Shown: positions 59,517 to 64,000 of the stretch, piece by piece
Position numbering within the stretch: position 1 is the stretch's first letter
Layout of the letters: the number at the start of each line of letters is the position of its first letter
Assembly: GCF_947179165.1 (NCBI RefSeq)
Contig: NC_077241.1
Coordinates: 77,711,648-77,775,647 of the forward strand
Length of the DNA stretch: 64,000 bases
From: Solanum dulcamara
Lineage: Eukaryota; Streptophyta; Magnoliopsida; Solanales; Solanaceae
Reading direction: 5' to 3'
Made by a program: the position numbers and the translations under genes
The notes under the pieces: generated by a model
What the model was told of the DNA's origin: nothing
Database searches by the model: none
What the model saw: the letters and a program-made list of their open reading frames with translations, nothing else

Positions 59517-60695
59517 AGATTAGTCACTCAAGGTTGGTCAATTAAGTCCATATGAAAAAGAGCTTGGTCAGTCATGTTCTTAGAGGATAGTTAGAGCTTG
59601 TGTATATTATTGTACTTTGAAGTTTAAAATGCTTTTTTCAAAGATTTGACAAGCCTAGAGGAAAGTAGTTATTTAAAGTAACTTTCTTCTAATGCATCAT
59701 CCTCTTTCTCGATCATCACTTGATTTGTGGTACCTCTGAAAAGTTCATGAAAGTAAAGTTGCTGAATCTTGCTATTGATTGCTGTCCCCACAAACAAAGT
59801 TGAAAGGTCACTTCAGGAATGGAAAAAAGTTTGGTGTTTGCTTTAAGTCATTCAACATTATTGAGACTTAACATCCAGCAGCAAGTAGATTATTGATAAA
59901 TAATTTTAGTATTCTATACATGCTTAAGCACTTTCTTGAGACAAAGGCAGATTTTTATGCAACAAGCCCCTCTAGCTGAAGACTAGTGGTAGGTGGTCCT
60001 GCAGAGCTTCCCGAAAAGGGTAGCCTTGTTTGTAATCACAGCAATGAACTGCGGTGAACTTTCAGACTACCTATACAAGATTAGGGGGATCCTCAGTGGT
60101 GGTGACCCTTTTACTCTTCCAAGGATTAATACATGTACATAATGCTCAATCGAGGAAGTTTGACTCCTGGGACTCAAATCTAAGAGGTTGCTTCGAGAAA
60201 TCTTTCTCGTCATAAATGAAGTGCTAGAATGCAACTCACATTGGGAACTACAATAGGGGCCTTCAGTATCTTCACACCATGTCAAGTTTATGAATGAAGA
60301 CAACAACAACATACCCAGTGTAATCACACAACACTGGCTGTTTCTTAAAGATCTCCGATTCAAAAGAAATATTTTCGAAGCAGGATAAGTTCATGATTGA
60401 AGACAGCTGCTGAAAAAAGATTTAGTGAAAAGGGATCATATTAGATGATACTAATTAGTATTATCAGTAAGATAGAGTTAATTAAGTTCTCAAATGACCT
60501 GAAAGTGAAGAGAGGGCCTCACATATCCCTCCTTTTTATTCTAAATCTGAGAAAGAACCCAAGTGGAGAAGAGTAACAGGACCACCAAAACTACTTTTAT
60601 TATGTAAAACCCCACAAAAGTTGAACACCATAAAGAAGTATTAAAGAAAGGTGGGCTATAGCTTTTCCACAAAAGTTGAACACCATAATTGTGAC
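59517..60695. other. 3' UTR and spacer after the bHLH gene, with a TS SINE relic
   Basis: The first 200 bases are likely 3' UTR. At about 60301-60390 there is a reverse TS SINE remnant (CAACAACAACATACCCAGTG) with imperfect flanks of the form ATGAATGAAGACA / ATGATTGAAGACA. No gene is seen. Confidence 0.5.
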
Positions 60696-61335
60696 TAGGG
60701 TGTATATGGACCGGGTTGGTTCGGATTTTTACAAACCAAACCAAATCAAACCATTTGTGTCGGGTTATTAAATCTATAAACCAAACCAAACCAATAAAAG
60801 TCGGGTTTTTTTATATCAATTTTTCTCGAGTTTTTTGGGTTTTTTCGGGTTTCTCGGGTTTTTTGTAGTATCTAATAAAAAACACAGAACAGTGTTTCTT
60901 AAAAAGAGTTCTAGTACAAAATATCAACATATAAGATGGAGGCAGAATATTGTTTGAAGTTTTAACTTTGTAATATAATTTTATAAGATGAGCTCTTTTG
61001 TATATTATTTAGATGGGTTTCTCAAGTCCAAATCTAAATGTAAGAAAGAAAACAAAAATTATGATTTTTTTTAAAAAAATATTTATAAATTATATTTTAA
61101 TAAATATTTTTATGTATAACATAATTTAAAAGTAGTATATCTATAATCGGGTCGTTTTAGGTTCGGTTTGACTTTTTTTTAGTTAAAACCAAACCAATCC
61201 TATAATGGTTGGGTTTTTTTTCCAAACACCAAATCAAGTCAAATAAAATCACTAGTCGGTTTTTTTTTCCGGTTTGGTTCGATTTGTTGGTTTGTCGGTT
61301 TGGTGCGGTTTATCGGTTTGCCCTGTACAGCCCTA
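60696..61335. mobile_element. 640-bp hAT-like MITE with 8-bp target duplication
   Basis: The ends TAGGGTGTATATGGACCGGG and (inverted) TAGGGCTGTACAGGGCAAAC match at the tips, and both sub-terminal regions are rich in AAACCAAACC-type repeats and their complements (GGTTTGGTTCG). Exact ATTGTGAC duplications lie at 60688-60695 and 61336-61343. An 8-bp duplication is typical of hAT elements. There is no coding capacity, so it would depend on a transposase elsewhere. Confidence 0.88.
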
Positions 61336-61343
61336 ATTGTGAC

Positions 61344-62311
61344 AATGGTGTTCCACTACTTTGAGCGCATCTCAATTATTCTATGAGTCACCTGCTACCT
61401 TCTATGAGCATAACTATTAGCATAACCACAGTTATACATAAGTTAAAAAAACTCGATTGTGTAGTAAAATGGTGTGATCTCACAATTCTTCCTTAATCAC
61501 CAATGAGTAGATAGTCACCAAACTATCTTACAACGTTCTAAACCCAACTTAGATACCATTTGGATTAGCTAATAGTCGTACCCTTTAATAATCGTACCCT
61601 TTGGATCTTCTTCAACAGATGCATAACTTTTTGAAATATAAATGATTCTTTTCGTCTTGGTATATTGTAATAAAAGATCATAATTTTGGAACATAAATGA
61701 ACTTTTTTATTTTTGTTTGCAATAATGTGAACCATTTAAACTTGATTAGTAATATTTAACCAGCATGTTAACACTACTTAACGTTGAATGTTTAAATAAA
61801 AGGTGTAGAATTCAATACCGGTCGTTCAGTATACGAAATGGATAATATCCCATGGTATTTTATCTCATATTCTATATGAGATAGCAACCCCATTATTTGT
61901 TTAATCTAGAGATTAGCTAATACCTCAACCAAACATGGAATATAGTTAATCCCAAATTTTATCGCTAGATTACTGTCCTTATCTCACGTACCAAACGATA
62001 CCTTAATTGATGAAAGGTAACATATATCTCGTAAAATAATTGAAATGGGCGCAAGCTGATTGAGACACCAACATTATCAAAATGAAGAAAAGAGGCACCA
62101 CCAAGGTTTGAGTGAAATTTTGCATCAATATACCTATGAAATACAAATCGTTCAAAAGAACCAGTTCTACCACACAAAAAAGGACCTATACTTGTTTCAT
62201 GGGCTTTTTCCCCTTCTCTTTTTGCACCCTCACCTTCTCAACCCCTCAAAAAGGAAAAAGAGAAGCTAGAGTACTGCCTTAGTCACCAAATATAACATTC
62301 TTTATAATAAA
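61344..62311. other. Intergenic DNA between convergent genes
   Basis: Holds the 3' UTR of GMP synthase at its right end. Between about 61550 and 62000 the motifs GATACCATTTGG and CCAAACGATACC suggest a decayed MITE, but I cannot fix its ends. Confidence 0.35.
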
Positions 62312-63842
62312 TCATTCCCACTCGATTGTTGATGGAGGCTTCGATGTAATATCCAGAAGAACTCGATTTACACCACGAACACTGTTGCAAATCTTTCTTG
62401 ATACATCGTCAAGGAACTTGAAATCGAAGTAGTACCTACAGAGAAATTACAATTTCAAATAAATAAAAAGATTTAGTTCACGACATATAAATATAAAAGC
62501 ATATAGAATGGTTGAATAAGTACCAGTCTGCTGTCATTCCATCTTGACTTGTGACTGCTCTAAGTGCCACAGCATGGGAATGTGTTCTTTGGTCTCCTTG
62601 TACGCCAACGGTTTTCACTGGTAAGAATACAGCAAAAGCTTGCCAAATTTCATCATAGATTCCAGCATCTTTGATTGATTGAATGAAGATCTCATCAACC
62701 TAGAAAAACAGAAATCTTTAGAGGCCAAGGAACCAAAAACAGAAAGGGTTGAAGAAATTACTACTAAAGACTGGAGAACTCCTCATACCTGACGAAGAAT
62801 ATCCAAGGAATTCCCTGCTGTGACATCTCCTGGAATTCGGACAGCGAGTCCCGGACCAGGAAATGGGTGGCGCCGGAGAAAAGCCACAGGTATATTCATA
62901 ATCTTTCCCAATGCACGAACCTGTGAGATAAGTGAAGTATAATAGTTCAATGTATAACCAGTCTGGAATGAAAGGGAAAATAGTGTGGAGATGCATGCAA
63001 AAGTTGTAGAACACAAAATGAAACCTCATCCTTGAATAGAAGTTTCAGTGGCTCAATGAGCTTCAACTTCATGTCTTTTGGGAGCCCTCCAACATTATGA
63101 TGGCTCTTGATCGTATGAGAATGTGTTCTTCCACTTCCAGGTGGGGGACAAGACTCTATTACATCAGGATACAAGGTTCCTTGGACAAGGTAAGTAGGTT
63201 TCCTGCCCACTTTTTTCTCCAAATCATGGGCGAAAATATCAAATATGTTGATGAACTCCTTCCCAATAATTTTCCTTTTCATTTCAGGTTCTGTTACACC
63301 TTTTAGTTTGCTGAGAAATTCTTCTGTAGCATCAACACAGGTAACGGGCAAATGGAGGTCACTCTCAAAGGTTGCCATCACCCTTTCTCTCTCCTTATAC
63401 CTAAAAAAGTTGATGCAAAACCCATGTCAACCCCATCAAGGATATGAAGCAGGCGCTAATGGATTAACCGATTAACAGAAAACTACAACTTTTGCTGTTT
63501 TTTTTAATTTTATTTTTGAATTAGTTTGTGGTACTACTATTTGACGGTATAATCTGCTGCATATAGAGAAGTTGCAAGACTAGAGACTTGCCTCAATAGA
63601 CCATTATCAACAAAAACACAGTGAAGCCTGTCTCCAATAGCCTTGTGTACCACGGTAGCTGCAACTGTGGAATCAACACCACCAGATAAAGCACAAATTA
63701 CACGATCTTCAGGTCCTACCATGGCTTTAATAACTTTTATTTCTTCCTCTAGAACATCTTCCATGTTCCAGCCTGCTGTAACCCCACATATATCAAATAG
63801 GAAGTGACGTAATGTTTCCATCCCTTCAACCGAGTGTGTCAC
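62312..63842 (-). CDS. GMPS: GMP synthase (glutamine-hydrolysing), C-terminal half
   Basis: Five exons on the minus strand: 63842-63592, 63400-63025, 62920-62789, 62699-62524 and 62435-62312 (352 residues to the stop). The enzyme converts XMP to GMP with ATP and glutamine, the last step of de novo guanine nucleotide synthesis. Visible are the PP-loop [10 protein letters not shown], the switch to [17 protein letters not shown], and the synthetase core with [23 protein letters not shown] and [13 protein letters not shown]. The dimerisation part contains [20 protein letters not shown] and ends [10 protein letters not shown]. The glutamine amidotransferase half lies beyond the right edge; 63843-64000 is intron. 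The join between the first two exons uses a GC donor. Confidence 0.97.
63401..63591 (-). other. GC-AG intron in GMP synthase
   Basis: On the minus strand the exon ends CTATTGAG|GCAAGTCTC and the acceptor is TTTTTTAG. The join makes AGG (Arg) in VDNGLLR|YKERE. Using the nearby GT (CAA|GTC) would add a residue and then hit TAA, so the GC donor is required. Confidence 0.92.
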
Positions 63843-64000
63843 CTATACAGCATTCATGTGGTCAGTGCGGATGAAATATTATCCAGTACATATTCAGAGA
63901 TTCCAAAATTAGAGTTAGCATAATAAGTCAGAAATGAGTATTCCCAAATAATATGGCGACGACATAAATAACAAATAGAAAGATCTAATCTGAGGGTCCT
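63843..64000 (-). other. Intron of GMP synthase
   Basis: Follows the acceptor GCTGTATAG on the minus strand. No coding sequence for the amidotransferase half appears before the window ends. Confidence 0.7.

Noticed and set aside
1..64000. CRISPR arrays, prokaryotic operons, phage or virus-derived genes
   Set aside because: Repeats are SINEs, MITEs and simple tandem duplications; every coding region fits a plant nuclear gene with introns.

Overview
The window is plant nuclear DNA, most likely from Solanum or a close relative. It is AT-rich, its genes have many introns with GT-AG borders, the intergenic DNA is full of TS-type SINE pieces ending in (TTG)n/(CAA)n and of Stowaway and hAT-like MITEs, and one gene encodes a JAF13/GL3-type bHLH factor of Solanaceae type. 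There are no operons, CRISPR arrays or prokaryotic features. I joined exons by hand from splice signals and reading frame. For every spliced model the summed coding length is a multiple of three.

Layout, left to right. 871-6119 (+): 3' part of a BAH / TFIIS-central-domain / zinc-ribbon chromatin protein resembling Arabidopsis AIPP3/BDT1. 11251-14041 (+): DUF3527 protein. 16196-21412 (-): SLC25 mitochondrial-carrier-family protein with a long acidic N-terminal extension. 24964-28858 (-): DUF3531 protein, probably plastid. 32300-33884 (+): organic cation/carnitine transporter (OCT-like) pseudogene with four single-base lesions. 35072-42454 (-): kinesin-14 with a central motor and no visible CH domain, 18 coding exons. 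47254-51353 (+): small five-exon protein resembling BORCS6 (PF10157). 54911-59516 (+): JAF13-like bHLH regulator of the anthocyanin/trichome type. 62312-63842 (-): synthetase half of GMP synthase, running off the right edge. The genes look functionally unrelated, as is normal for a plant chromosome arm.

Most notable are the splice sites. The kinesin gene has a U12-type AT-AC intron (37551-37741), and the neighbouring BORCS6-like gene has a U12-type GT-AG intron (50970-51286) with a perfect TTCCTTGAT branch site. The bHLH and GMP synthase genes each need a GC-AG intron (donor AG|GCAAGT). The bHLH factor has Arg where the E-box-reading His of the basic region normally sits. Two degenerate tRNA genes (Asp-GTC, Val-CAC), several SINEs with exact target-site duplications, a 640-bp hAT-like MITE with an 8-bp duplication, a long-arm foldback element and several young tandem duplications fill the intergenic and intronic DNA. 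I found no clear candidate for a wholly new biological system. The splice-site chemistry and the altered bHLH basic region are the best leads.
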